From NCBI GenBank assembly GCA_030847615.1, contig JAUMIR010000003.1, positions 21,705,001 to 21,769,000 on the forward strand: a DNA stretch of 64,000 nucleotides. Reading direction: 5' to 3'. Of this stretch, positions 37,045 through 48,837 are shown one piece after another. Origin of the DNA: Gambelia wislizenii (Eukaryota > Chordata > Lepidosauria > Squamata > Crotaphytidae). Both the position numbers and the translations under genes were made by a program. The first letter of the stretch is position 1. Every line of letters begins with the position of its first letter. The notes under the pieces were generated by a model. That model saw only the letters and a list, made by a program, of their open reading frames with translations. It was not told the DNA's origin and did not search any database.

Positions 37045-37145
37045 AACAGTGGAGGGACATGTAGTGTTCCTCATGTTCTTGGACTACAAGTCCCACCAGC
37101 CTGAGCCAGAATTGACAATAAGTGATTACAGTCCAGTAATATCTG
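37045..37145. mobile_element. hAT-like MITE fragment
   Basis: 'ggactacaagtcccaccagc' and 'acagtccagtaatatctg' resemble the two arms of a common reptile non-autonomous hAT element; a short degraded copy. Confidence 0.5.
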
Positions 37146-37520
37146 TGGAACCCCACATTACTGAAAGCTGGTTTGAGCCAATGAGTGATAAACACTTGAG
37201 GCTTTCATTCAGCAAGCACTTTCCTATCTGCAGCAAGTATCAGATGAGAATCTCCATGTCTAAAATTCCATGAACATCATGAGCATGTGGGTCATACATA
37301 TGAAGCATAGTGTGAACATATTTCATTTTCCATGATGTGCTCAGAAATCCTGTAGCCAATATAAGTAATTGCTGTCTCATCCGTAAAGCTATGGAAAGAG
37401 CAAAACAATTACCACCCACCATCTTGCATCATAGTTTATATATTAAAATAAGGATGGTAATCTGTGGCACTTACTACATTTCAATCAAAGTAGGTATGTT
37501 TGGTGAGGACTTGGGAAAGA
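37146..37520. other. unassigned sequence
   Basis: Nothing recognised. Confidence 0.4.
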
Positions 37521-37945
37521 ACCTTCTGAGATGGCTCCTCCCAGGCTGTGGGACTCCCTTCCATGGGAGGTCTGCTTGGCCCTCTTTCTGCTCTCTTTCC
37601 ACCAGCAGCCCAAAGACCTTTCCCTTTAGGGCGGCCTTTGACTTTTAATCACATGGCAGAAAGGTTTTTGAAAGTGGGATGCTGTTTTTCTTAAAATAAA
37701 AAATAAAAATCTAGCATGCTGTAGTGGCTTCAATGTTGAACTAGGACTTGGAAGACCAGAGTTCAAATTCCTGCTCAGCCATGGAAACCCAATGGGTGAT
37801 CTTGGGTAAGACACACTCTCTCAGCCTGAGAGAAAGGCAATGGCAAACCTCGTAAATTAAGATTTTAACTAAGCTTTTATTTTAAATTATTGTAAGCCGC
37901 TTTGGATCCCATGCTGGGAGAAAAGCAGGGTATAACTGAACCAAT
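37521..37945 (+). mobile_element. L2 LINE 3' end with a SINE inserted
   Basis: 37530-37640 encodes decayed L2 C-terminal sequence (PRLWDSLPWEV...SFHQQPK), followed by 3' UTR. The UTR breaks at about 37710 for a SINE and resumes at 37858 ('attttaactaagctttta'), ending with the L2 tail 'ttgtaagccgctttggatc' and 'agcagggtataact'. Confidence 0.7.
37711..37857 (+). mobile_element. MIR-like tRNA SINE in the L2 3' UTR
   Basis: 'gtagtggcttcaatgttg', box B-like 'gttcaaattcc', 'ggaaacccaatgggtgatct' and 'gagaaaggcaatggcaaacc' match this SINE family in plus orientation. Confidence 0.7.
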
Positions 37946-38611
37946 GAATAAAATATTGTCTTCAGAGAAAATAAGCTCTGAATCTCCATGTTGCATTTCT
38001 AGTTCCTGTACAGACAAGGATCTATTCCAATTTAACAAAGGGAATTTAGGATGTCTCTGAACTAATTTATGATCCTCCCAAACAGGTAGAGCAGGTGGTT
38101 ATAAGGACCACTTGACACATGCTGTAAATCTGACAATTTATGATTTCAGCACAAGGTATCATGCTTAACCAAGAGGAAGAAAGGCCAGGCGCAGTTCAGC
38201 TCTTGCTGTTCCCACTAAAGTTTGAAACTAGGTTCTTTGTCTCAGGAGTTTTTACATTAGTGCAAATTGCAGAAACTGTACACATCACATAGTTAAACTG
38301 TGATACTGGTTGTTTGCACCTTTCTGTCAAAGCAGCCAGTCATTGTGTGCTTGCTGTGTGTGTATACTTTGTTCCACAAGGAGAAAAGACAGTGGTTCTG
38401 TAGAGACATATTTCTGTGCAAATTATAGTAACTTAGACAAAAAGAAAGGTGTTTTTTGTCTCATTCTTATGCTGGAGATGATTACTTTTGCAGATACTGG
38501 TGAAATTTCACCAGATAGGCTGTTAGAGTATGTTGAGCAAACCTTTCTTGTTAAGAACCAAAGAATTTATGAACAGTCTTCAAATCCACAGAAACAAGGC
38601 CCTGAAAGTAC
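37946..38611. other. unassigned sequence
   Basis: Nothing recognised. Confidence 0.4.
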
Positions 38612-38621
38612 CAAGACTTCT

Positions 38622-38904
38622 AAACTTTTTATTATTATTATTTATTTATTTATACCCCGCTCTTCAGCCACAAGACTATCAGAGCGGCTTACAAATTGTT
38701 TTAAGCAATAGCTATTTACACATCTACACTGCATTAAACAGTTTCCAATGTGTGTTAGCTAATTGCCCCCCACAAGCTGGGTACTCAATTTACCGACCTA
38801 CGAAAGGATGGAAGGCTGAGTGAACCTTTGAGCCGGCTGGAATCGAACTTGTGACGTGGTGGCTTGCAGTCCTGGCATTTAACCACTGCACCACCAGGGC
38901 TCCT
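38622..38904 (-). mobile_element. tRNA-type SINE with L2-like tail, full length
   Basis: On the minus strand it starts 'aggagccctggtggtgcagt' (box A), has box B 'gttcgattcc' (near 38845), and ends in an L2-like tail with an (AAT/AAAT)n tract. Flanked by CAAGACTTCT (38612-38621) and CAAGACATCT (38905-38914), a 10 bp duplication with one mismatch. Confidence 0.85.
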
Positions 38905-38914
38905 CAAGACATCT

Positions 38915-39697
38915 GCAAGACCTCAAGATCAAGACCATTTGCTTCTTCAGGGTCATTGTTTACCTGACAGGAAAATATATTCCTACACATGTCTACTCAT
39001 AAATATACTCCATGGAGCTCAGTGGTCCTTACACCCAGATCAGCGAACATAGGATCACAGTGTTAACAACAACATAGATGAAGTCACATTCACACTGTAC
39101 AAAGTACTCACTCAAATGAGAGTTTAAAAGAGGAGTGGAATAGGGAGGCTTCTGACATTCTCTTAATCTGAAATTTTCACTTGATTTTTGAGTTTTAAAT
39201 CACCTCATTAATCCTTTGCAGTTTTTTCTGTATTATTTTTCCAAGATTTGTACAGATAGCCATGAAAATAAGGAGTTTGCTACAGCTGTCAGTGGCCTTG
39301 AGCTCATTTTCTTCCCCCTCCTGTTCTACAATGTCAATGAAAACATGTGGAATGATAAAACGTTACCTGAAAGCTATCCTGATGCAATTGTACATATGAT
39401 TGGATCAATATCCTTTCAGTGTAGTGTTTCACCACAACATATAGTCACATCAATAAACCACTCATCAAGATTACTTTCTCTCCCCCATTTTAGCAGGAGG
39501 ACAAGCATACATAGATAATGCACAGGGAGAAAAAGAGCAATGAAAGTAAAACCTGTGTGTGTTCTGATTCTGGAATTAATCTGATAAATTTGCCTTGTGA
39601 AACTGGAATTCAGCAGGGGTGGGATGCAAGGCAGAACAAACCCACAGAATAATAAAGAAAGAAAATAGCATGGCTTTGGTTGAACAGTTTTTAGGAT
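38915..39697. other. unassigned sequence
   Basis: 38983-39050 resembles the 'tctactcagaa...gttcaatggg' motif also seen at 46910 and 60430. Otherwise nothing is recognised. Confidence 0.35.
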
Positions 39698-39699
39698 TT

Positions 39700-39755
<56 letters not shown>
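39698..39755. repeat. compound (TG)n(AG)n microsatellite
   Basis: A TG run passes directly into an AG run. Open frames reading through it on both strands are low-complexity artefacts. Confidence 0.95.
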
Positions 39756-39758
<3 letters not shown>

Positions 39759-40254
39759 TGAGTTAGTTCTGTCCAATAAAGGACATTTAAAATTCCACAT
39801 AATGTATTGTAGCCAGTGGTGTCATTTTGTGCAAGGCTTTTAGCACTTATCAAAACCCCATTTTCACCATTGCTCAAATGTAAAATCCAAGTGTTTGCAT
39901 CCACCATTAGGCAAGACTATGCATATAGGCTTCTGACTTTGGTACTATGTGTAGCTCATACTACGTAGTTGTTCTGCCTGTACTTGTGCATCTGCTAATG
40001 GAACATACAACCACTAGTAGAAGAACCTCACCACTTTTTTTCTGCTGGTAGACTGGATTGGATTCAGCAATATGGATGGCATTCATTGGCATTACTTCTG
40101 TCAGTAGAATTAGACCACCACAGAAACTTAAACTGGTCTGAAGGAGAAAGAATATTTCAGAAAACACTCAAAATAATGTATCTCTTCTTCTTCACCACAA
40201 TGAGCAATGATGGCTAATTTTCTGTTCCAAAGCACAGAGGAGTCCCTGAGAGCC
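39756..40254. other. unassigned sequence
   Basis: Nothing recognised. Confidence 0.4.
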
Positions 40255-40425
40255 AATGTAGTGTAGTGGTCTGGGTGTTTGGCTATGATTCTGGGAAACC
40301 AGACTCAAATCCCTGCTCAGGCATGGACATCCACTGGGGTGAACCTGGGCAAGTAACACACTCTCAGCCTTAGAGGAAGGCAATAGCAAATCTCCATTGG
40401 GTAAAACTCACCAAGAAAATGCAAG
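40255..40425 (+). mobile_element. MIR-like tRNA SINE
   Basis: 'gtagtgtagtggtctgggtg', 'actcaaatccctgctcaggc', 'gaggaaggcaatagcaaatc' and 'ctcaccaagaaaatgcaagg' run in family order. Confidence 0.75.
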
Positions 40426-40429
40426 GATA

Positions 40430-40722
40430 GAATCACAGATTTGGAAGAGACCAAAAGGGACATACAGTCCAACTCTCTGCTATGTAGGAATACACAACCA
40501 AAGCACTCCTGACAGATGATTAACCACCTCTATTTAAAAAAACATCCAAGGAAGGAGCCTCCACCACACTCCAAGGCAGCATATTCCATGTCAAACAGCT
40601 GTGTCCCCCCCCCCGGAAATTTTTCTAATGTTTAGGTGACATCTCTTTTCCTGTAGTTTGAATCCATTGCTCCATGTCCTAGTCTCTGGAGCAGCAGACA
40701 ACAAGCTTATGCCATCATCATA
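40430..40722 (-). mobile_element. CR1 3' end fragment
   Basis: It begins 'atagaatcacagatttggaa' and contains the usual CR1 3' landmarks, with a C run (40605-40614) where the repeat normally has a different sequence. Confidence 0.85.
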
Positions 40723-40937
40723 TTGATCATCAAGTTGAGGTCCTATTTCAAGGTTGGGTAAATCGGTCCCTGGAGCCATATGTTACTACCCCAGCTGGTT
40801 TTGTGGCCCTTGGTCCCTCCAAACTCCCCAGACCATCCTTTTCCTGGCACACAAAAATGATGAGTTGCCTCTTCTTAAGACCTCCATGAATAAGAATTCA
40901 TTAAAGAGAATGAAGGTTCCTCCTGTACTGTTTTTAA

Positions 40938-41056
40938 TCAGAGGCTGGATGGCCACCTGTCAGGAGTGTTTTGATTGTGTATTACTGCATGGCAGGGCAT
41001 TTGACTAGATGGCCCTTGTGTTCTCTTCCAACTCTGTGATTCTGTGATTCTGTGAC
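40938..41056 (+). mobile_element. CR1 3' end fragment, opposite orientation
   Basis: 'cagaggctggatggccacct' to 'ctgtgattctgtgattctgt' is the terminal 120 bp of CR1 with three terminal octamer-type units. Confidence 0.85.
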
Positions 41057-42557
41057 ATTTTAAAAAATAGCCATTTTTCAAAACTAGAAATAGACTTCTG
41101 GTTCGGTTTGGTTTGGATTTGTTTCTGTATTTTTGGTAGTCCATTTAGCCTTTGGATGGTCCCAGTTCAGGTAATTGGCCCCTGGACCCATCAGAGTTGC
41201 CTGCTCTCCCCATTTGCTTTGACCCACTGATGAGAGGAATAAAAAGGCTTCCTGTCTGTCAGTTTAAATCACTTTAAACTTTAAACATTAAAGCATGGGG
41301 ACTGGGATTAACAATCTATTATATCTAAATTAAAACAACAACAACCAGGAATTGACTATGCTTTAATTGGATTAGCCATTGCTGAAATGTTTTGCTTGGA
41401 AATCACCTCAATGAACGCACACTGGAATTACTCCAGTGTAAGCAGTGCCAGGATTATAGAACTCAGATAGCTCTGAGTTCTATTATTATTCTCCCCTGTT
41501 AAAGAAATTGCAGGTTTTAATCAGGGTGCTAGCAGACCATCACAGCGATCTGTTGTATCTTACATTGACAAATGGCTTATTTTCTAAGCAATTTGCTACT
41601 TAAAAGTTTTATCAAAGAAATCTATCTTTTTCTCCTCTCTCCTGAAGGCTGCTCTGTTGCCAATTTTGAAAGAAGGATAGAGACAAGAAGAAGAAAAAAG
41701 AAAAGAACCTACACAGTTCTGTTCCGGGTCAACTCACTGCCAAGTTTTCCAGCCTCAAATGACTTTTGTGCTTTTCATAGAGTTTGGAATAATTGGTCGC
41801 CCGTTAAGTGAACAGCTGTATAATCTTTGTTTATACATTTTTTATAAAAATGTCTGTGGCTGCCTTCCTGAGATCTGTCAGTCAAGGAAAGATGCAAGTG
41901 CAATCTATTTGAGAGCGCCTCAAGCACTGCAAATGAGGTTCTCTCATTTCTCAGTGCTTTCTCTTTGATATCTTCAGGCCTTCATTGTAAACTCGGGTCC
42001 TTTGTGTGATAAGTGCGGATATTTGAGTGATGGGGATAGATATCTTGTCACTGGAAAAGCAGCTGCAATGTATTTATGGTTGAAAGCCATTTTAATAGTG
42101 CGTCACTTTGCATTACATGCGCTAATTCCTTGATGTTAATGTGCTGTCTAGCTGAGCATACTTGAAGCAGTTGAATCATCTTAGATTTTGACATAAGAGG
42201 CTAAATCCTACAAGGTCAAAGGAACATTCTCCCCCCCCCTTCCAATCAGCATTTACAGATCTATGGGAGGCAATAAAGTAACCATGTATGTTGACAACAC
42301 TCTAAACCCCATTCCAAGGTGTGATAATGGGCTCTCCCATTATCTGGGCAACACAGCTGGGATTATAGTCTCCCCTTCAAATAAACAAAGGATTAAGGAA
42401 GTGTTGGTTTAAGTTACATTCATTGGGGGTCAGCATCAAGGATGAGCAACAGAGATCACAAGAGACAATTGCCCGATGAGGATGACCTGTTTGGGGAGAA
42501 TGAAAGTTCTGAGATGTTTCCAAGTGAGTGGTTATAAAATGTGGGGTGCCACAAGGC
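41057..42557. other. unassigned; possible conserved noncoding segment
   Basis: No transposon is recognised. 41870-42180 is single-copy-looking and dense in TAAT/ATTTGCAT-type cores (for example 'ctttgcattacatgcgctaa' at 42105-42124). Constraint is a guess. Confidence 0.3.
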
Positions 42558-42564
42558 ATACACA

Positions 42565-42622
<58 letters not shown>
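42558..42622. repeat. compound (CA)n(GA)n microsatellite
   Basis: A CA run passes into a long GA run. Confidence 0.95.
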
Positions 42623-42627
<5 letters not shown>

Positions 42628-42819
42628 TGGGGCTTTGGGTCTGATAGAAAGGTGTGGGGGTTCTGCCTGCCTCACCTTCCCTAGGGAAGCTTTGTTGTAG
42701 GCTAGACAAAGGGGTCCAGACTCCCAGCTTCCCAGGAATTTTCAGCTAGTCATGTTAAGGCTTATCTCTCTTTTAAGCTCGGCTGAATAGGACCTAGGCT
42801 GTTTGTAGCTTTGTAACTA

Positions 42820-43510
42820 CAGTTGTCCCTTCACATTCGCGGGGGTTACGGCTGCCAGACCCCCACGAATGTAAAAAAACCGCGAATAACAATCATCCCA
42901 GGGAGTGAGGGAAAATCTCTCAAACCGGCTATCAGCTATCTGCTGGCCTTTCACCCTCCCTGGTTTAAGGAGGTTTTGCCTCACCCCCCCCTCCTTTCCT
43001 GGCTTTTCCTTGCCTTTGTGAAGATCCAGGGAAGCCTAGGAAGTGAGGGAAAATCTCTCAAACCGGCTGTCTGCTGGGCTTTCGCCCTCCCTGAAAAGAC
43101 AGCCAAAGCTCAGCAGAGGAGCAGTTTGAGAGATTTTCCCTCACTCCCGAGGCTTCCCTGGCTTTCCTTTCTCTCTCAAAGGGAACAAAGAGCCAGGAAA
43201 GCTTGAGGGTGAGGCAAAATTTCTTAAAACCACTCCTCTGCTGAGCTTTAGCTGCCTTTTCAGGGAGGACGAAAGCCAAGCAGACAGCCGGTTTGAGAGA
43301 GAAAGGAGAGCCAGGGAAGCCTAGGGAGTGAGGGAAAGGTTTTAAGGTGAGGAGAGGTTTTAAGAAGTTTTGCCTCACCCCCGCACTTTCCTGGCTCTTC
43401 GTTCCCTTTGTGAAGAGAAGGGAAGACCCAGGAGATAGGCAGTGGGTGAGGGAAAACCGTGAATAATGAAAACCATGAGTGTCAAAGCTGCAAATGCAAA
43501 GGGACAACTG
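42820..43510. mobile_element. Tigger/mariner-like MITE with internal modules
   Basis: Termini CAGTTGTCCCTT / AAGGGACAACTG (the right one with two extra bases inward) are flanked by TA on both sides (42818-42819 and 43511-43512). Just inside lie 'cgcgggggtta' and 'ccgcgaataac', typical of pogo/Tigger MITEs. The interior is built of repeated, inverted about 60-90 bp modules carrying 'gtgagggaaaatctctcaaa' and 'ctgctgggctttcgccctcc'. Confidence 0.8.
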
Positions 43511-43512
43511 TA

Positions 43513-44160
43513 CTCTTAAGTAAGTCTGAAGGAAGGTGCCTTCATGTATGAGACACCTTTTTGATAATGTAAGCTTGCTTGCTTAGAATAAAAGCTTTCT
43601 TTTAAAGATAACCTCTTTTCCATGCTCTCTTCATGTATCATGGTGAGTGCACTGATATGTGTGTAGGATTCTCATCTCCCACTGGGGGAGGAGAGAAAGT
43701 CTTGGCAGAGGCGGAGATGGAAAAGGCAAGGTAAACACTCAGTAACTTCCCACTGAGTTACAGAGTCATGTGGAGTAAATCAGTGGGTGGTGGACACTAC
43801 ATAGTCTTGGGGGGTGGTGAGGATCCACTACTCAGGAGCAGGAGATGGGCTCATTATACAAAGGGTGTCTAGATGGCCCAGATTTCATAGGGTTGAAAAG
43901 TGCTTTAGAGCACTTTATTTAGGATTTTATATACCATGTTTAGTGCAAAAGCCATGGCAGTTGGAGTAGCACTTTGCATGCTTACAGTCCAGATGTTCAG
44001 GATGCTTCAGCCTGCAGTGGTGTGTCTTTGGCTTGTCTACAAAGCTGACAGGGGGACACCTTGTGTACTGCATAGTCTGTACACCAAGACCAGGTATTGG
44101 TGGACTGCGCCTTCCATCAGTGCTCCCCACTTGCTATGCTAGGGTGGATGGGAGCTGAAA
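43513..44160. other. unassigned sequence
   Basis: Nothing recognised. Confidence 0.4.
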
Positions 44161-44302
44161 TCTAACATCTGGGAGGACCGTGTTCCCCATCTCTGCACTA
44201 CAGCTATATGTTTCCAGGACCCAGAAACTTCAGCCAGTATGGCCAAAAATCCTGGGAGTTGCAGTCCCCAATTGGGGAGCCAGGGTTGGGAACCACTGCT
44301 TT
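44161..44302. mobile_element. interspersed repeat fragment, hAT-like
   Basis: 'atcctgggagttgcagtcc' and 'gccagggttgggaaccact' are familiar arms of reptile non-autonomous DNA repeats; class tentative. Confidence 0.35.
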
Positions 44303-46199
44303 ATATTGAGTGAACATGGCTGCAGGGATGACCTGTAGATTTGTTATTGTTGGGGCAGTATATCCACACGTTTATGGTTGCTCTTCTTTCAGCTGCTTCA
44401 GATTGAAAAGGACCCAGGTGCTGGACCCTATTCCCAAAAGAGGTTCAGCACTGGGAACTGTCCTTGGAACAGTTGTAAGAAGAGCAACTATAAAACCAAG
44501 CGTGTATTCACTGCCCCCATGACAATGGATCCATCAACCGACCCTTAATGACTGGTCTGTGATAGGGGTGGAAAGCAATTTTATTGACCTGGACAGTCTC
44601 AAAGAAAATAGTGCTTTCTCACCATTTAACTCTTTATATGAAATGATCTCATCCAAAGCACGTATTTGCAAGGCTTACAATGTGTTTCTGGAAAAAAAAG
44701 TGCACACAAAACAATGTGCACATTTTAAAAATGTGAGGGGCTAAAATGTGCATTATTGAAAATATTCACAGAAACACAACTTAGTCACTGGGTATAACCT
44801 GCATAAATTATGTATATTATGTGAATAAATGTGTAAATTAGAAAACTATGTAAACACATGCAAATTTCAGTATGGGAAGAAGACAAAAAGGCTGAGATTC
44901 TATATCATGTTTTCATTGTTTAAATCTATACTCACCTGGTTAAGTATTAAGCATGCTACTTCACTCTTCTGCTGAATACTAACACTATGCAACCGATTGT
45001 GTATTTGCCAATGTGCCTGCTTATTGTTCCATTGTACAATGGAGAATTCTCAATGGCTTAAGTGGCACCTTGAAGACATTGACAAAGAGTTATGTGCTAT
45101 CCAACTGCAGAACTCTGCTTACACAATTGTGAATACAATAAGGATGTTACACAATGATCAACCCCACAAAAAAACACAGCATGAATAAGGGACTTGCAAG
45201 TGTGCAAAATACCAACAGGATTCCAGCCAAAGTCTCATAACCTGATACAAGAGGAGGACAAGAAGAAAATGCAGGTGGTATTCAACTCAACAAAATTGAT
45301 TCAGAGATTTTTCACAACCTGAGTTTGCGATCTGCACCCCAAACTTTTAGCACCAAAGGCTTCCAAACCTTTGAATATACACCTGTACTGCCTTATGCAG
45401 ACACTTTATGAACTAATAGTCATGTGGGCAATTGCTTGCATCCCATCAATCATGGTCCATTAGGAAAGTGTGACAATGTGGTTTTGTGAAAACACATTGT
45501 GGGCTTCTGATTTCCTAGAAGATTCATTTACTTACCCTCCTTTTCTTACATGAGAATCCTATGTTTATTTATTTATTAGAACTATCTCCTTACTTTTCAC
45601 ATAAAGCATGATTGTATAGTATCACACATTATGACCCCATTTTTTCACACATATCACAGAACATCAAAGCACTATAGTAATTAAGAAACATAATCCCAGT
45701 TTTAATTGGTTTAGTCATTATGAGCTGAGAGGTATGGAGTGAATGGGGAAGGTATAACACATAACCTTGGTTAGCTGTGGGATTCTTTCAACAATGGGGC
45801 ACTCATATGCTCACAGTATATTTTGAGTGAGAGTGATTGCAGAAGTTACTGTCAAAACTGAAAACATTTTCATGCTCAATTCCACAGTAGAAAGATTTTT
45901 ATTTTGTTTAATTGGGGATGCAACATTTAGTCAATATTTTAACCGGTTTAAAATAGTTGAATGAACTAAAAGGGCTCCCAAATCAGGAGCAGAATTTATT
46001 TTATTTTAATTTTTTATTTTTTGATCCAAACACAAATGCAAAACTGTATTTGGCCTTCTTAAAAGAAGGATTCCCTTCTCTGTGAGAAGGAGAAATATCC
46101 GTTTGAAGATTATGCTTACGGTGGCAGATGCATGTATCATCTCAAAGAAAATGTGCTTATTTTCTTTAGAGCTCTATGGACCAGTCTTAAAGCTATTCC
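44303..46199. other. unassigned stretch
   Basis: Nothing recognised apart from the third copy of the 'accaacaggattccagcc' motif at 45212. Confidence 0.35.
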
Positions 46200-46560
46200 T
46201 ACAGAGAGTAGATGTTGGATGCAAGAAGAGCCATGTTGGATCAGATCAGACTGAAGCCTCATCCAGACCAACATTCTGCTCATGTGGTGATCAGCCAACT
46301 CTCCACAGAAATCCACCAATTGCACCCTATAACTCATGTTAACATCAACTGATAAACAGAGGGACACTGCTTCCAATACTGGAAGTGATGCATAGCCATC
46401 CTGGCTAGCAGCCATTGATGGTCTCAACTTCCAGGAATTTATCCAGTCCCGTCTTAAATCCACTCAAGCTGGCAGTCATCTCTACAACTCAGGGCAATGG
46501 ATTCCACAGCTTTTATTAAGTGATGCCTTTTATTTGTCTTGAATCTTATTGTTTGATTAA
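46200..46560 (-). mobile_element. LINE UTR-type fragment
   Basis: 'gccatgttggatcagatcag', 'ccatcctggctagcagccat' and 'ggcaatggattccacagc' match a dispersed reptile LINE-associated repeat; fragments in plus orientation are at 7590 and 59020. Confidence 0.45.
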
Positions 46561-46985
46561 AATATTTATAATCTGCTTATATCCTAAGATCTCTGGGCAA
46601 CTTACAATAAAGTCAATTCCAAACAACAAATAATAATCATATTTTTAAAAGAGTAAAATTATATTAAATCAGTTATCAATTTAAAACCAAGCAATTTAAA
46701 ACTGGATGAAACAATTGAAAATAGCAGCAACCATAGCACACATACAACCCGGATAAAATCAATTAGGTTCAAAGAATTTAATAAAAATAAATGTTTCAGC
46801 TTGGCATCAAGGCCTTCTCCCAGGTGGACCCACAATGTGTTACTCTTTTTGGCTGGAAACGGCAGATCCCTCCAATGGCCCTCAGTTCTTGGATAGGGAT
46901 AGGGATGTGAATCTACTCAGAAACAAACTCCATTGAGCTTAGTGGCATTTGCTCCAAGGTAAATACGTACAGGATTGAAAGATAT
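46561..46985 (-). mobile_element. L2-like LINE 3' fragment
   Basis: Minus-strand L2-type UTR: an A-rich series of 'aaaac' and 'ttaaaac' motifs (46620-46800), then 'catcaaggccttctcccagg'. 46910-46980 carries the dispersed 'actccattgagcttagtgg' motif. Confidence 0.5.
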
Positions 46986-47084
46986 AAGCCTATAAATACT
47001 TAGCTGGGCAAAGCATAGAATGTTCCTTAAAAAAAAAAAAAAAAAGAACTGCTGAAAGTCCCCATAAGTAGTTGGTTATTATTA

Positions 47085-47300
47085 TAAATTAGTGATAGTC
47101 TCAAGGCTAGACTATTGCAATATACTCCCTGTGATAATACTTTAAGACTGGTTCAGAAGCTGCAGCTACCCCATAATGTTTCAGCTAGGCTTTTAGCAAC
47201 CTACCAATAATTTGTAACATTTATGCTAAATGAATTGAACTGGTGCTTATTAGTTAGCAGGCCATGTTTAAGTTTCTGCCATTAAAACAGAGGACAACTA
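47085..47300 (+). mobile_element. L2-like RT C-terminal remnant
   Basis: 'aggctagactattgcaatat' corresponds to the L2 RLDYCN motif, followed by an equivalent of the LVQxAAARL segment. No open frame survives. Confidence 0.45.
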
Positions 47301-47819
47301 TCTATTTGGAAGCATCCACTATTTGAAGAACTTTCCAGTCCTCAAATATGGTTTTAATTTTGAAAACCATAAAGGTGGGAGGCAAAGGTTTTAATGTTGC
47401 CTTTAGTACAGTTAGTACCTGGCCTGGAGAGTGAGCAGACATATAGCTCACCTGGAACCAGCCTTCCACAATATGGTAAAATGGGTCACATTTCTCCTGA
47501 ACATATAGCAGTGATTTCTTTACCTGTATTTCCATTTACAAATATAAATGAGACTTTGCTCATTTTATGGAAATCTATGTCTTCTTCTGCATTCTTTTGT
47601 TAGGGATACAATAAATCATCAACCTCTACATGTGTGTGTGTGTGTGTGTGATGCATCAGTGGTTATCTTGTTCCCTGTAGTCCTTTATTCCTTGAACTGC
47701 CTCCCAGTACAATTTCCCTTCTTTTATTGTATCTCTTTTCTTGTCATTCTTTTCTTTCATTTACTGTCTTTTTTCTTTCTCGTTTCTCTATTATGTATCA
47801 TTATTGTTCTATCTTATGT
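47301..47819. other. unassigned; (TG)n at 47629-47652
   Basis: One TG microsatellite; the rest is not recognised. Confidence 0.4.
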
Positions 47820-47935
47820 ATCTGGAGAATTTTAATTAAAATGTTATACCATGAATCCCATCTTGGGAGAAAGGCAGAATAGTAATCCAATAAATAACTA
47901 AATAACTAAATAAATAAATAAAACCAGAACAACAG
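47820..47935 (+). mobile_element. L2 LINE tail
   Basis: 'atgaatcccatcttgggaga' and 'ggcagaatagtaatcc', followed by an (AAAT)-like tract, is an L2-type 3' end. Confidence 0.55.
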
Positions 47936-48822
47936 TGTGGTGCTGTCTCTATAACTTCTGATCCCTCCTCCAAACCCAACTTTTTGGAGTCTGTTCAAAT
48001 CCAGTAATTTTCATAGTCAAGGAAAACCTTACTTTGCTCTGCAAACTTTTCATTTGACAGCTAGGGCTTTAGGATGTTTGGAAAGACTTTCTCGTTCTTG
48101 AAGAGTTTCATCCAAAATCAGCATATTCATTTCCTGATATTTCTCAAAAAGGACCTCGTTCTTTTCAAGTCATATAAGAAGAACCATTTGCCAGCAACCA
48201 ATGGGGCCATCATACAAGTGCACATAGTGCCACGCTCACAGGCATATAGTTCCAGTCTGTGTGCAACTTTCAGTTGCAGAAAGGATAGCAGAACCAGTGA
48301 CACAAGCTAATTATGGCCTGCCACAACAAAATGGAACTATTTGCACAGTTGGGGAAGGAAAACAGTAAGCTTCCTCTAGTACACAGTTTTGCTCCATTAA
48401 CATTACATTGGATTTTGGTGATGGATGGTTAGCTGTAGGTGGCCCACCTTCCATCTAAATTGTGTTCAAATGGCTGTAACTGTGGTGGATATTTTTTTGG
48501 AATTAGCACTAGTAACAGAAAGTAGGAAAAATGAAATTAAACCAGATTGCATCCCTTTAGAATTCTAATACAATTATTTACTGACTATGTAATTATCCAC
48601 TGAATCTTACCCTTCTAAAGCTATCAGTAAAATGCAGCTTATTTACCCCATGACCCACTGTTTCCTCAAGACTGGAATAAGAACATTGATAATATCTAGT
48701 CCTCCAGCAGGACAGTAATATATGAAGACTTGTGAGGATGTGCCACAAATGTTATCTCCAAGCCATACTCATACAAAATGTATAGTATGGAAGCTATTTT
48801 TATGAGGAAGAAGTTAGTCCAA
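47936..48822. other. unassigned sequence
   Basis: Nothing recognised. Confidence 0.4.
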
Positions 48823-48837
48823 CTTTGCATGATTAAT

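Noticed and set aside
39416..39907. 163-residue open frame on the minus strand
   Set aside because: It reads through a (TG)n(AG)n microsatellite (Ser-Leu and Thr-His repeats) and shows no protein motif.
42823..43507. Open frames of 127 and 149 residues on opposite strands
   Set aside because: They lie wholly inside the modular Tigger-like MITE and mirror its inverted repeats.
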